Notes: generated from the sequence alone by a model not told the origin. Shown: positions 25,698 through 37,054, numbered from the stretch's first letter. The stretch is DNA of 64,000 nucleotides from Ornithinicoccus sp045032955 (GCF_045032955.1 NZ_JBJFZU010000005.1:221340-285339); one strand, 5' to 3'. Program-made: numbers and translations.

Positions 25698-26768
25698 ATG
25701 AGCTCTGCGTACTACGCCCAGGACGTCCCGGACACCCACCGCCCGTACGTCGCGGCCCCCGACCGCCACCAGAAGCTGGAGTACCGGCGGGTGGGCAGCA
25801 GCGGGCTGCTGCTACCGCCGCTGTCGCTGGGCCTCTGGTACAACTTCGGCGACAACCGGCCCTTCGACACCCAGCGCGAGATCCTGCGCCGCGCCTTCGA
25901 CGAGGGCATCACGCACTTCGACCTGGCCAACAACTACGGACCGCCCTACGGCTCGGCCGAGGAGAACTTCGGGCGGATGATGCGCACCGACTTCCGGCCC
26001 TACCGCGACGAGATGGTGCTCTCCACGAAGGCCGGCTGGGACATGTGGCCCGGCCCCTACGGCATGCTCGGCTCCCGCAAGTACGTGCTGGCCAGCCTGG
26101 AGGAGTCGCTGCGCCGGATGTGCGTCGAGTCGGTCGACATCTTCTACTCGCACCGCGCGGACGAGGGCACCCCGGTCGCCGAGACCATCGGCGCGCTGGA
26201 CACCGCGGTCCGCCAGGGCAAGGCGCTGTATGCCGGGATCTCCTCCTACTCCCCCGAACGCACCGCCGAGGCGGTCGCCGTGGCCCGCGAGCTGGGGACG
26301 CCGCTGATCATCCACCAGCCGGCCTACTCGATGCTCAACCGCTGGCCGGAGCAGGGGCTCTTCGACGTGCTGCGCGGCAGCGGGATGGGCTCGATCGGGT
26401 TCACCGCGCTCGCCCAGGGGCTGCTCACCGACAAGTACCTCAGCGACGACGACCCGGAGCGGGCTACCGCACGCCCCTCCTTCGACGGCCGGGTGCTCAC
26501 CGCGCAGACCAGGGAGCGTCTGCACGGGCTGGGTGCGATCGCGCAGGAGCGCGGGCAGAGCCTGGCCCAGATGGCGCTGTCCTGGGCGATCCGACCCGGT
26601 GGGGTGACCTCCACGCTGATCGGTGTCTCCAGCATCGTCCAGCTGGAGCAGAACCTGGAGGCCGCGGCCCGCACCGACTTCACCGACGACGAGCTGGCCC
26701 GTATCGACGAGCTGGCCGGGCACACCGAGGAGGTCGACCTGTGGGAGGAGTCGGCGTCGATCGGGTGA
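25698..26768 (+). CDS. aldo-keto reductase, L-glyceraldehyde-3-phosphate reductase type (YghZ-like)
   Basis: 356 residues, NADPH-dependent reductase. Catalytic Asp and Tyr are in ITHFDLANNYGPPYGSAEENFG, Lys in VLSTKAGWDMWPGPYG, His in DIFYSHRAD; the C-terminal IGVSSIVQLEQNL binds the cofactor. The GPPYGSAE and MWPGPYG phrases mark the YghZ/MgrA subgroup, which detoxifies aldehydes such as methylglyoxal. TAGCCT lies 7 nt before ATG 25698, suggesting a leaderless transcript. tesB follows 18 bp later. Confidence 0.92.
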   Translation: MSSAYYAQDVPDTHRPYVAAPDRHQKLEYRRVGSSGLLLPPLSLGLWYNFGDNRPFDTQREILRRAFDEGITHFDLANNYGPPYGSAEENFGRMMRTDFRPYRDEMVLSTKAGWDMWPGPYGMLGSRKYVLASLEESLRRMCVESVDIFYSHRADEGTPVAETIGALDTAVRQGKALYAGISSYSPERTAEAVAVARELGTPLIIHQPAYSMLNRWPEQGLFDVLRGSGMGSIGFTALAQGLLTDKYLSDDDPERATARPSFDGRVLTAQTRERLHGLGAIAQERGQSLAQMALSWAIRPGGVTSTLIGVSSIVQLEQNLEAAARTDFTDDELARIDELAGHTEEVDLWEESASIG

Positions 26769-26786
26769 GTCAGTAGGCTCTGCGTC

Positions 26787-27752
26787 GTGACCGACGCACC
26801 GCTGGACGACCCTATCGACGACCTCCTGGACGTGCTCGACCTGCGCCGGGAGGGCTCCACCACCATCCGGGTGGCCTCCCCGGAGGGGGTCGACGGGATC
26901 GACCCCGACCTGGCCCACTCCGAGGGCGACGTCTTCGCCGGGCGCAGCCAGCCGATGCCGCACGGCCGGGTGTTCGGGGGCCAGGTGCTGGCCCAGTGCC
27001 TCGTCGCCGCCGGCCGCACCGTGGAGCCGGTGGCCGGCGGGCCTACCGAGACGGACCCGCCGCCGCGCCCGATCCACTCTATGCACGGGTACTTCCTGCG
27101 CCCCGGGGACGCGAACCGTCCGCTGCGCTTCCTCGTCGAGCGGATGCGCGACGGTCGCAGCTTCAGCGCGCGCCGGGTCCACGCCGTCCAGGACGGCCGC
27201 ATCCTGATGTCCATCATCATGTCCTTCCAGGAGCCGGCCGAGGGGCTCAGTCATCAGGTCGGGATGCCGGACGCGCCGCCACCGGACACCCTGCGCTCGG
27301 ACCGGGAGATCCTGGAGAAGGTGCCGCACCCGGTGGCGCAGGCCACCGCGAGGCGTCGCCCGGTGGAGCTGCGGCACGTGGAGCCGCTCCTGCTGAGCTC
27401 GGGCGAGCCCGGCGCGGACCAGCAGTCGGTGTGGCTGCGGCTGGCGCGCGAGCTGCCGGAGGACCCGTTGCTGCACGCGGCGGTCCTGGCCTATGCCTCC
27501 GACTACGTGGTCCTCGAGCCGATCCTGCGGCGGCACGGCCTGGGCTGGGGCGACCCTCGTCTGCGCCCGGCCAGCCTGGACCACTCGATGTGGTTCCACC
27601 GCCCCGCACGCATCGACGAGTGGGTGCTCTACACCCAGTCCTCCCCGTCCGCGCAGTCCGGTCGCGGGCTGGGCCTGGGGCACATGTTCTCCGCCGACGG
27701 GGCGCTGCTGGCGACCGTGGGCCAGGAGGGGATGGTCCGGGTCAAGGGCTGA
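26787..27752 (+). CDS. tesB: acyl-CoA thioesterase II (TesB)
   Basis: 321 residues, double-hotdog thioesterase releasing free fatty acids from acyl-CoA. Signatures: RVFGGQVLAQCLVAAGRTV, HSMHGYFLRPGD, RDGRSFSARRVHAVQ, the catalytic Asp/Thr/Gln region SLDHSMWFH and C-terminal GLGLGHMFSADGALLATVGQEGM. GTG 26787 has TAGGCT 7 nt upstream and no ribosome-binding site, so it can be expressed as a leaderless message as well as with the preceding gene. Confidence 0.94.
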   Translation: MTDAPLDDPIDDLLDVLDLRREGSTTIRVASPEGVDGIDPDLAHSEGDVFAGRSQPMPHGRVFGGQVLAQCLVAAGRTVEPVAGGPTETDPPPRPIHSMHGYFLRPGDANRPLRFLVERMRDGRSFSARRVHAVQDGRILMSIIMSFQEPAEGLSHQVGMPDAPPPDTLRSDREILEKVPHPVAQATARRRPVELRHVEPLLLSSGEPGADQQSVWLRLARELPEDPLLHAAVLAYASDYVVLEPILRRHGLGWGDPRLRPASLDHSMWFHRPARIDEWVLYTQSSPSAQSGRGLGLGHMFSADGALLATVGQEGMVRVKG

Positions 27753-27770
27753 CGGGGGGCCGTCACGTCC

Positions 27771-27787
27771 GGTAACGATTCGGTCAA
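27771..27787 (+). promoter_or_regulatory. possible response-regulator (MtrA-like) direct repeat
   Basis: GGTAAC (27771) and GGTCAA (27782) form a degenerate direct repeat with an 11-bp pitch, about 140 bp before the subtilase. Such spacing suits OmpR-type regulators, and MtrA controls cell-wall hydrolase genes in actinobacteria. Weak evidence. Confidence 0.25.
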
Positions 27788-27926
27788 GACGGCGGAGGTC
27801 GGGGATCTCCCTGTGGACACTCTGAGTGCACAGGCCGATACTGCAGAGGTCCCCCGCTGACGGTGCGCGACCTCGTGGTGTTCTCCTCGGCGGCGACGTC
27901 CATCCGTTCGAGCAAAGGACTGCACC

Positions 27927-30900
27927 GTGCACAACACACCTGGACACCGGGGGAAGCGCCTGCTGGCGCTCACCGGTGCGGGTGCCCTCCTCGCACCGCT
28001 CGCTCTGGTAGGCCCCCCTTCGTGGGCCGCACCCGAGCTGACGGTCGCCGAGGACGGTTCCTACATCGTCATGCTGAAGGCCGACTCCCTGGCCGCCTAC
28101 GAGGGAGGTGTCGAGGGCATCCCCGCGACGAAGGCCCCCGAGGGTCAGAAGCTGGACACCACCACCAGCGCGGCGGTCGACTACACCGCCTTCCTCGAGC
28201 GTCAGCAGAACGAGGTCCTCGACTCGGTCGGTCTGGACCGCGCGGACGCCAGCTACGGCTACACCACGGTGCTCAACGGCTTCACCGCCGACCTGACCGC
28301 GCAGCAGGTCTCCGAGCTGCGCAAGGACCCGGACGTGGCCTACGTCTGGGAGGACGAGATGCGGACGGCGGACACCGTCTCGACCCCCGACTACCTCGGT
28401 ATGCGCGGGGAGGGCGGCGTCTGGGACACCCAGTTCGGTGGCGACGCCAACGCCGGTGCCGGGATGGTCGTCGGCATCATCGACTCCGGCTTCTGGCCGG
28501 AGAACTCGAGCTTCGCACCGCTGGCCGGCGACCCCGCCCCGCCCGAGGGGTGGGCCGGTGAGTGCATCACCGGCGACGACGAGGACCCCGAGGGCAACGT
28601 CACCTGCAACAGCAAGGTGATCGGCGCCCGCTACTACGCGGAGGGCAACAACACCGCCTTCGACTTCCAGTCCCCCCGTGACACCAACGGCCACGGCAGT
28701 CACGTGGGTGGCACCTCGGCCGGCAACAACGGCGTCCAGATGAGTGTCTTCGGCACCGACATGGGCTCCGGCAGCGGCATGGCCCCGGCCGCCCACCTGG
28801 CCTTCTACAAGGCCCTGTGGCAGACCTCGGACGGCAACGGCACCGGCAGCACCGGTGGCCTGGTCGCCGCCATCGACGACGCCGTCGCCGACGGTGTCGA
28901 CGTCATCAACTACTCGGTCTCCGGGTCCTCGCAGTTCGTCGTGGACTCCGTCGAGCTGGCGTTCCTGAACGCTGCCGACGCGGGCGTCTTCGTGGCCGCC
29001 TCGGCCGGCAACTCCGGTGACACCGTGGGTGCCGGCTCGGTCGCGCACAACTCGCCGTGGCTGATGACTGTCGCCGCCTCCACGCACGACCGCAACACCA
29101 CCAAGTACGTCGACCTCGGCTCCGGCGACGTGCCGGTGGACCGGATCTCGGGCAGCGACCGGTACGTCACCGCAGCCAACATCGCGGCGGCCTACCCGGA
29201 CGACGTGGACACCGTCTACATCGCCACCGGAAACCAGTTCGCCGACGCCCTCTCCGGCGCGGCCTCGGCCGCCAAGGGCATCGTTCCCACCACCAACGGT
29301 GTGGAGCCCATGGTCACCCCGGACGGGTCACCTGCTCCGGTCCTGCTGACCCGCGTCGGCGGTCTGCCGCAGGCGACCATCAGCGCGATCGAGGACATCG
29401 ACCCCAGCAACATCGTCATCCTCGGTGGCGAGGTCGCCGTGTCTGCGGCCGTCGAAGCACAGCTCGAGGGCTACGGGGAGGTCACCCGCATCGCGGGCCG
29501 TGACCGCTTCGAGACCTCGGCCCTGATCGCCGCGCAGTACGGCACCGTCGACCACGTCTACGTCGCCACCGGCCAGAACGAGGCCTTCGCCGACGCCCTG
29601 TCCGGCTCGGCCCTCGCCGCCACCGAAGGTGTCCCGGTCCTGCTGACCCGCACCGACTCGGTCCCCGGCTCGATCACCACGGCCCTGGAGGGCCTGGGTG
29701 CACCCGACGTCCACGTGCTCGGTGGTGAGGTCGCCGTCAGCGACGAGGTCTACACCGAGCTCGGCGGCGACGAGCGCCTCGCCGGCGCCAACCGGTACGG
29801 CACCTCGGTCGCCGTCGCCGAGCGCTTCGGCTACAGCTCCGAGAACCCGGCCCCGGTGGTGCACGTCGCCACCGGACTGGACTACCCGGACGCCCTCGCC
29901 GCTTCGGCGCTGGCCGGGTTCCAGCAGGTGCCTGTCATGCTCAGCCGCCAGGACTCGGTCCCGGCACAGGTGCTTGACGCGATCGTCGGGGTCGACCCCG
30001 CCCAGGTCTTCCTCCTGGGAGGCACCAACGCCCTCACCGACAACGTCATGACCACCATCGAGGACGCCCTCTCCGGTGCTGACGGCACTCGCTTCGAGGG
30101 CATCGGTGTGGGCGAGGCCGTCGGCCCCGCCCCGGTGGTCAACTCCGAGGACATCCCGGCAGCGGGCGCCCCGGAGGGCGCGGCGCTGCTGTGCCTGCCG
30201 GAGTCGCTGGACGCCGAGGCCGCGGCCGACCACATCGTCATCTGCACCCGCGGTGAGAACGCCCGGGTGGAGAAGAGCGACACGGTCGCAGCGGCGGGCG
30301 GTGTCGGCATGATCCTGGCCAACACCACCGACGCCGAGTCGATCAACGGTGACTTCCACGCTGTGCCCACGATCCACGTCAACGGCACCGCCGGTGACGC
30401 GATCAAGGCAGCCGAGGAGGCCGACCCCGAGCTGACGGCGTTCATCTCCGCCTCCGGCGAGGGTGGCGACATCGTCGCCCCCGAGATGGCCGGCTTCAGC
30501 TCCTACGGCCCCGCCATCGCGGGTGACGGCGACCTGCTCAAGCCGGACATCACCGGCCCGGGCGTCGACGTCATCGCGGCGGTCTCCCCGGCCGGTACCC
30601 CCGGCACGGACTTCGACAGCCTGTCCGGCACGTCCATGTCGGCCCCGCACATCGCGGGTCTGGCTGCGCTGATGATGCAGGACAACCCGGAGTGGAGCCC
30701 GATGGCGGTCAAGTCGGCGATGATGACCACCGCCGACCCCACCGACGACCAGGGTGAGCTGATCAACTACGGCGGCGAGCCCTCCAGCCCGCTGCACTAC
30801 GGCTCCGGTGAGGTCGAGCCGGCCGCGGCGTACGACACGCCGCTGGTCTACGACTCGAACGTCTTCGACTGGATCGGGTATGCCTGCGCGATCGGTCAGT

Positions 30901-31874
30901 GGCAGCTCATCGGTGGTGGCGCGGACTGCGCCGTCGTCGGTGAGAGCGACCCGAGCGACCTGAACTACGCGAGCATCTCGATCGGTGCCCTGGGCGGTCA
31001 GCAGACGGTCACCCGCACGGTCACCGACACCACCGGAGCGGGTGGCACCTACACCGCCGAGGTGGAGGCCCCGGCCGGGACCTCTGTCGTCGTTGAGCCG
31101 TCCGTCCTGGACGTGCCGGCCGGCGGTGAGGCCTCCTTCACGGTGACCATCACCACCGTCGACGCACCGCTGGACCAGTGGACCTTCGGGTCGCTCACCT
31201 GGACCGGTGGGGCCGCTGACGTCACCAGCCCGATCGCGGTGCAGCCGGTCGCCATCGGCGCCCCGGCCGAGGTCGTCGTCGACGGGACGGACGGGGAGAC
31301 CTCCATGGAGGTCACCCCCGGCTTCACCGGGACGCTGACCTCGAACGTCCACGGCCTGGCGGCCGCGGACAGCACCGTGGTCGAGGTCACCTCCGACGGT
31401 CCGGGTGGTGGTGCCGGCATCGCCGACCTGGTCGTACCGGTCACGGTTCCCGAGGGCACCGTCGCCATGCGGGTCGAGACGATCGAGGACGAGTGGAGCC
31501 CGGCCGGGCTCGACCTCGACCTCTACGTCGCTGACGCGGAGACGGGCACCATCCTCGGTCAGAGCGCGGCGGGTGGTTCGGACGAGGCAGTCACCTTGAC
31601 CGGGCTGGAGCCCGGCGACTACCTTGTCGCGATCGACTACTGGGACGGTGCCGCCGGAGACGTCGCCACCGGTCCGCTGCACCTCTACCTGCCGGGCGCG
31701 GACGAGGGCAACCTCACCGTCACCCCGTCGCCGGTGGCCGTGACCGCGGGCACCCCGGTGACGCTGGACCTCTCGTGGACCGGGCTGGAGGCCGGCACCC
31801 GCTACCTGGGCGCCGTCGGCTACAGCGACGGGACCGAGGAGCTGGCGTACACCCTCGTCACGGCGCTGCCGTGA
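27927..31874 (+). CDS. secreted S8 subtilase with three cell-wall-binding (CWB2) repeats inserted in the catalytic domain
   Basis: 1315 residues. Order: signal peptide (about 1-35, ending PSWAA); inhibitor I9 propeptide (about 45-145); catalytic Asp186 (GIIDSGFW), His256 (GHGSHVGG), oxyanion Asn362 (SAGNSG); three CWB2 repeats starting near residues 404, 519 and 615 (DRISGSDRY, TRIAGRDRF, ERLAGANRY, each with YVATG or HVATG and VLLTR/MLSR); PA domain (about 724-835, VICTRGENARVEKSD); catalytic Ser903 (GTSMSAPH); then Fn-III-like and PPC-like beta domains to the end. The CWB2 block lies between His and Ser where the PA insertion normally begins. AAAGGA is 7 nt before GTG 27927. Likely a wall-retained protease; substrate unknown. 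Confidence 0.93.
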   Translation: MHNTPGHRGKRLLALTGAGALLAPLALVGPPSWAAPELTVAEDGSYIVMLKADSLAAYEGGVEGIPATKAPEGQKLDTTTSAAVDYTAFLERQQNEVLDSVGLDRADASYGYTTVLNGFTADLTAQQVSELRKDPDVAYVWEDEMRTADTVSTPDYLGMRGEGGVWDTQFGGDANAGAGMVVGIIDSGFWPENSSFAPLAGDPAPPEGWAGECITGDDEDPEGNVTCNSKVIGARYYAEGNNTAFDFQSPRDTNGHGSHVGGTSAGNNGVQMSVFGTDMGSGSGMAPAAHLAFYKALWQTSDGNGTGSTGGLVAAIDDAVADGVDVINYSVSGSSQFVVDSVELAFLNAADAGVFVAASAGNSGDTVGAGSVAHNSPWLMTVAASTHDRNTTKYVDLGSGDVPVDRISGSDRYVTAANIAAAYPDDVDTVYIATGNQFADALSGAASAAKGIVPTTNGVEPMVTPDGSPAPVLLTRVGGLPQATISAIEDIDPSNIVILGGEVAVSAAVEAQLEGYGEVTRIAGRDRFETSALIAAQYGTVDHVYVATGQNEAFADALSGSALAATEGVPVLLTRTDSVPGSITTALEGLGAPDVHVLGGEVAVSDEVYTELGGDERLAGANRYGTSVAVAERFGYSSENPAPVVHVATGLDYPDALAASALAGFQQVPVMLSRQDSVPAQVLDAIVGVDPAQVFLLGGTNALTDNVMTTIEDALSGADGTRFEGIGVGEAVGPAPVVNSEDIPAAGAPEGAALLCLPESLDAEAAADHIVICTRGENARVEKSDTVAAAGGVGMILANTTDAESINGDFHAVPTIHVNGTAGDAIKAAEEADPELTAFISASGEGGDIVAPEMAGFSSYGPAIAGDGDLLKPDITGPGVDVIAAVSPAGTPGTDFDSLSGTSMSAPHIAGLAALMMQDNPEWSPMAVKSAMMTTADPTDDQGELINYGGEPSSPLHYGSGEVEPAAAYDTPLVYDSNVFDWIGYACAIGQWQLIGGGADCAVVGESDPSDLNYASISIGALGGQQTVTRTVTDTTGAGGTYTAEVEAPAGTSVVVEPSVLDVPAGGEASFTVTITTVDAPLDQWTFGSLTWTGGAADVTSPIAVQPVAIGAPAEVVVDGTDGETSMEVTPGFTGTLTSNVHGLAAADSTVVEVTSDGPGGGAGIADLVVPVTVPEGTVAMRVETIEDEWSPAGLDLDLYVADAETGTILGQSAAGGSDEAVTLTGLEPGDYLVAIDYWDGAAGDVATGPLHLYLPGADEGNLTVTPSPVAVTAGTPVTLDLSWTGLEAGTRYLGAVGYSDGTEELAYTLVTALP

Positions 31875-31918
31875 CACCCGGCCGGCCGGGGCTCATCCCC
31901 TGACCGGCCAGCTTCTCA

Positions 31919-31959
31919 CCGACGGGCCCGTCTCCCTCACCGGGAGGCGGGCCCGTCGG
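31919..31959. terminator. bidirectional terminator hairpin
   Basis: CCGACGGGCCCG and CGGGCCCGTCGG form a perfect 12-bp stem around a loop that itself has CCTC/GAGG. It lies 45 nt after the subtilase stop and spans the stop of the convergent pseudouridine synthase. Confidence 0.65.
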
Positions 31960-32926
31960 CGTCCCCGGCGGGAACGGCATACCCCGGTATGGGCAGGGTC
32001 CGGCGGCTGGTGACCGTGCGGAGCCGGCCGTTCACCGGGTCCCGGAAGGTGACCGCGCGGGAAAGCAGCTGGAGCGGGGTGCTGAGGTCGGTGGGGTCGA
32101 CGTCGCGGACCACCGGGTAGAGCGGGTCGCCGGCGATGGGGACCCCGAGGCCGGCCAGGTGCACCCGCAGCTGGTGGGTGCGTCCGGTGGTGGGCAGCAG
32201 CCGGTAGTGGCCGCGGGATCCGAGCGTCCCGAGCAGCTCGACCCGGGTGATGGCGTTCGGGTCCCCCTCCTCGACCCGGGCCTGCGGGATCCCCCGTTCC
32301 TTGACGATCCGGTTCGTCACCGTGGTCGGCAGCGGGAGGTTGGGACGCACCGGCGCGAGGGCCTCGTAGGTCTTGTCCAGGCCGCCGGCCTGCACCATCC
32401 GCTGGTACGGGCTGCGGGCCTCCGGACGGGTGGTGAGCAGCAGGACGCCGCTGGTGAGCCGGTCCAGGCGGTGCACGGGGGTCAGGTCGGGCAGGTCGAG
32501 CTCACGGCGCAGCCGCACCACCACGGTCTGCGCCACGTGGCTGCCGCGCGGCATGGTCGCCAGGAACGGGGGCTTGTCCACGACCAGCAGCCCGCACTCG
32601 TCGTCACGCAGCAGCACCGGGATCTCGCCGGGCACCTCGACCTCGGTCGGCAGGTCGCGGTAGAGGTGCACGACCCCACCCGGCAGGTAGGGCGTGCCCT
32701 CCTCGACCGGGGTGCCGTCGGCCAGGACGACCTCGCCGGCGGCGATCCGGCGACGGAGGCCGGGCTCGTCACCGGTGAGCACCACCAGGAAGTCCAGGAC
32801 GGTGGGCCACGACGACCCGGGCGACCCAGGCGGCCGGGACGGCATCCGGACGCGAGCCGCCCCCAGCCCGTCGCGCGGGGGCAACGGTGGCTGGGGGCGG
32901 GTGTGGCGACGTCCGCGGCGCGGCAC
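31937..32926 (-). CDS. RluA-family pseudouridine synthase
   Basis: 329 residues. Catalytic motif HRLDRLTSGVLL with the essential Asp, preceded by CGLLVVDKPPFLATMPRG and followed by GRTHQLRVHLAGLGVPIAGDPLYP. It converts uridine to pseudouridine in rRNA or tRNA; the target is unknown. It lacks an obvious intact S4 domain. Terminator hairpin at its 3' end. Start at 32926 is the longest reading; a start at ATG 32845 (MPSRPPG) is possible. Confidence 0.88.
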   Translation of the reverse strand: MPRRGRRHTRPQPPLPPRDGLGAARVRMPSRPPGSPGSSWPTVLDFLVVLTGDEPGLRRRIAAGEVVLADGTPVEEGTPYLPGGVVHLYRDLPTEVEVPGEIPVLLRDDECGLLVVDKPPFLATMPRGSHVAQTVVVRLRRELDLPDLTPVHRLDRLTSGVLLLTTRPEARSPYQRMVQAGGLDKTYEALAPVRPNLPLPTTVTNRIVKERGIPQARVEEGDPNAITRVELLGTLGSRGHYRLLPTTGRTHQLRVHLAGLGVPIAGDPLYPVVRDVDPTDLSTPLQLLSRAVTFRDPVNGRLRTVTSRRTLPIPGYAVPAGDADGPASR

Positions 32927-32935
32927 GAGGCTGGG

Positions 32936-34618
<1,683 letters not shown>

Positions 34619-34681
34619 GCCACCAGGGTATCGGGGCGGGCGGGCCGTCTCCGAATCTCGGCCCGCCCGCAGACCCCGCGC

Positions 34682-35209
34682 TCAGGCGCTGCGGGCCAGC
34701 ACCTCGTCCGCCTGCTCGTCGTCCTCGACGACCCCGTCGGCGTCCGCATCGATGTCGGGGTCGGTGTGGGCACCGCCGTCGAGGCCCTCCCCCACGCCCC
34801 GCGGCGTCGGGTCGTAGTCCTGTGCCCGATCGGGGTCGTAGGCGACCCAGCCCTTGGTGAAGCGGCTGACCCCCAGCGAGACGTCGTGCCCGATGCAGTC
34901 GACGTCCACGCAGACGGTCGTGCCCGAGGAGTTCTCGGTGGACCACTCACGCAACGACAGCCTGCCGTGCGCCAGCACCGGGTCCCCCTTCTTGAAGCTG
35001 GAGAGCGCCGTCGCGCCGGTGTGGCCGAAGCAGAGCAGGTCCACGTAGACCGTGTCGGCGGTGACCCATACCTCCTGCGCCTTGTCGAAACGCCGCCGGT
35101 TGACGGCGATCGGTACGACCGCGAAGTCCCGGCCGCTGGCCGAGCCGACCCGGCGGTCCGGCTCCCGGGTGAGGTTGCCCGAGACGGTGATCGTGAGCTC
35201 GTTCATCAT
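34682..35209 (-). CDS. ssb: single-stranded DNA-binding protein, divergent paralogue
   Basis: 175 residues. An OB-fold SSB domain fills residues 1-115 (MMNELTITVSGNLTREPD, DFAVVPIAVNRRRFD, VLAHGRLSLREW). The C-terminal tail is acidic but ends in ADEVLARSA instead of the partner-binding DDEIPF-type tip, and the protein is not in an rpsF-ssb-rpsR operon. It is therefore probably a second SSB, of the kind linked to competence or repair. Start 35209 (MMNEL) is chosen because GAGGGG lies 8 nt upstream. Confidence 0.85.
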   Translation of the reverse strand: MMNELTITVSGNLTREPDRRVGSASGRDFAVVPIAVNRRRFDKAQEVWVTADTVYVDLLCFGHTGATALSSFKKGDPVLAHGRLSLREWSTENSSGTTVCVDVDCIGHDVSLGVSRFTKGWVAYDPDRAQDYDPTPRGVGEGLDGGAHTDPDIDADADGVVEDDEQADEVLARSA

Positions 35210-35340
35210 GATGAGTTCCCCTCTGGTTGGTGGTCCACCGTCGGTGGCCCTGCCAGCAGGGTCGACCGGTACACGGCCCGTGACCAGAGGCATACCCGGA
35301 TCTGTGGACGCCCGGGTCCCGGTTCAGGGGGATGTGGATG

Positions 35341-35384
35341 GGCGCACAACGCTCGCCCGGTCGAAGCACAACGCGCGCCCGGTC
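35341..35384 (-). repeat. two units of the 22-bp gene-tail repeat (locus D)
   Basis: Two adjacent 22-bp units at 35341-35362 and 35363-35384. On the minus strand they read GACCGGGCG(A/C)GCGTTGTGC with two or three more bases. They begin 14 nt after the stop of the GTPase gene at 35399 and read in its sense direction. Confidence 0.8.
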
Positions 35385-35398
35385 GGGGAAGGGGTGGG

Positions 35399-37054
35399 TC
35401 AGGGGGCGCCGCTGCCGGCCTGCTGGAGCATCACCCGGGTCGCCTCGTGCCGTTCCAGGACAGCGGCCACCGGCCGACGGATGTGCTCCGCGCTCACCGC
35501 CTCGATGGCACGGTCCAGCTCCCGCCCCACCTGGGCCCGTCGTCGACGCCCGCCGACCCGGGCCGCCACCCGGCCGAGCGCGGCGATCAGCACCCCGGCG
35601 AGCAACCCGCCCACCAGCAGCGCCAGCGGGACCGGCACCGGCCCCAGCGAGGGTGCCTCGACGGACAGCTGCATCCAGCCCAGCACCGCGAGCGCGGTCA
35701 ACCACCCGAGACCGACGACGGCAGTCGTGGCGAGCAGCAGCTGGAGCACGCCGAGCACCGGCCACCAGGCCGGGGTCCGGGTGCGCAGAGGGACCCCGAC
35801 GACCGCCTGGTCGAGGGCGTCGGAGACGGTGTCCTGCTCCGGGCTGGCGGCGTCCAGCACCGACTCCGCCCAGGGGGTGGGCAGGTGCTCGCCCACGTCC
35901 TCCCCCAGCTGCCGGGTGGCCAGCTGCACGTTGGCGCGAGCCGCCGGGGTCGGGCTGGGCAGCGAGGAGCGCCCCAGCACCGCCCGCACGTCCGAGGGGG
36001 CGATGCCGGAGGAGCCGGCCCGGTCGTCTCCGAGGCGCAACCGGCGCAGCGGGTCGGCCCCCAGCCCGGCGACCCACCGGGTGAACGGCCATCCCGTCCG
36101 GGCGTGCGCGCGGCGGCGGTGGTCGGCGTCGACGGCGTCCAGCACCACCGGCACCCCGGCGGAGACCCGGAGCGCCGCGTGCAGCCGCCGGTCCGTCTCC
36201 TGGCCCAGGGCCGGGGTCCGCTCGGCCACGCCGCGCGCCAGCTCCTCGGCCGCGGCCCGCAGGTCGGCCTCCAGCCGGGCCTCGGTGGCGTTCCGGGCCC
36301 CGACGACGGCGCCGATGCGCTGCCGCAGCTCACCCAGCCCGGTGCCCATCCGGGCCGAGGTGCCGATGACGTCGTGCTCGCCGGCCCCGTCGGCCTGCAC
36401 CAGCCGGCGCAGATCGGCGGTGATCTGCTCGACCCCGCCCTGCTCGCGCACCCGGTCCACCTGGTTCAGCACCACGAGCATCACCGCGTCGTGGTGACGC
36501 AGCGGGCGCAGGTAGTCCTCGTGCAGGCGGGCGTCGGCATACTTCTGCGGGTCGGTGACCCAGACGAAGACGTCGGCCCGCTCCAGGATGCGGTCCGCCT
36601 CGACCCGGTGCCGCAGCTCGCGGGAGTCCACGTCCGGCAGGTCGACGAGGACGAGCCCGTCCAGCCCTCCGTGCTCACCGGCGGCGCCGACGTGGTGGCG
36701 GCGGCCCACCCCGAGCCAGTCGAGCAGCTCGGCGTCGTCCTCCTCGCCCCAGACGGCCGCCGTGGCCTCTGCGGTGGTCGGCCGGCGCGGCGAGATGGTG
36801 GAGACGTCCTCGCCCACCAAGGCGTTGAAGAGGCTGGACTTGCCCGAGCCGGTGGCACCGGCCAGCGCGACCACGGTGCGTCCGCCACCGATCGCCCACC
36901 GCTGCCCCACCCGGTCCACGACCGCCCTGGCGGACTGCACCGCGGCGGGCTCCAGCTCGTTCCCGCTGAGCTCGAGGACGGAGCCGAGCCGCTCCGCCCG
37001 CTCGGTCAACGCCAGCTCGGGCCGCCGGCCGCGGCGTCGTGCGGGTGCCGTCAT
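35399..37054 (-). CDS. dynamin-like/YfjP GTPase with C-terminal membrane segments (second of pair)
   Basis: 551 residues. G domain (60-270): G1 GATGSGKSS, G2 Thr in RRPTTAEAT, G3 DLPDVDS, G4 NQVD, G5-like TSAR. A helical region follows, then two hydrophobic segments near 420-490 (VLGVLQLLLATTAVVGLGWL and LALLVGGLLAGVLIAAL). Such proteins remodel or tether membranes. Its ATG overlaps the stop of the upstream GTPase by 4 bp, implying a heteromeric pair such as DynA/DynB of Streptomyces; that parallel is inference from arrangement. Confidence 0.82.
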   Translation of the reverse strand: MTAPARRRGRRPELALTERAERLGSVLELSGNELEPAAVQSARAVVDRVGQRWAIGGGRTVVALAGATGSGKSSLFNALVGEDVSTISPRRPTTAEATAAVWGEEDDAELLDWLGVGRRHHVGAAGEHGGLDGLVLVDLPDVDSRELRHRVEADRILERADVFVWVTDPQKYADARLHEDYLRPLRHHDAVMLVVLNQVDRVREQGGVEQITADLRRLVQADGAGEHDVIGTSARMGTGLGELRQRIGAVVGARNATEARLEADLRAAAEELARGVAERTPALGQETDRRLHAALRVSAGVPVVLDAVDADHRRRAHARTGWPFTRWVAGLGADPLRRLRLGDDRAGSSGIAPSDVRAVLGRSSLPSPTPAARANVQLATRQLGEDVGEHLPTPWAESVLDAASPEQDTVSDALDQAVVGVPLRTRTPAWWPVLGVLQLLLATTAVVGLGWLTALAVLGWMQLSVEAPSLGPVPVPLALLVGGLLAGVLIAALGRVAARVGGRRRRAQVGRELDRAIEAVSAEHIRRPVAAVLERHEATRVMLQQAGSGAP

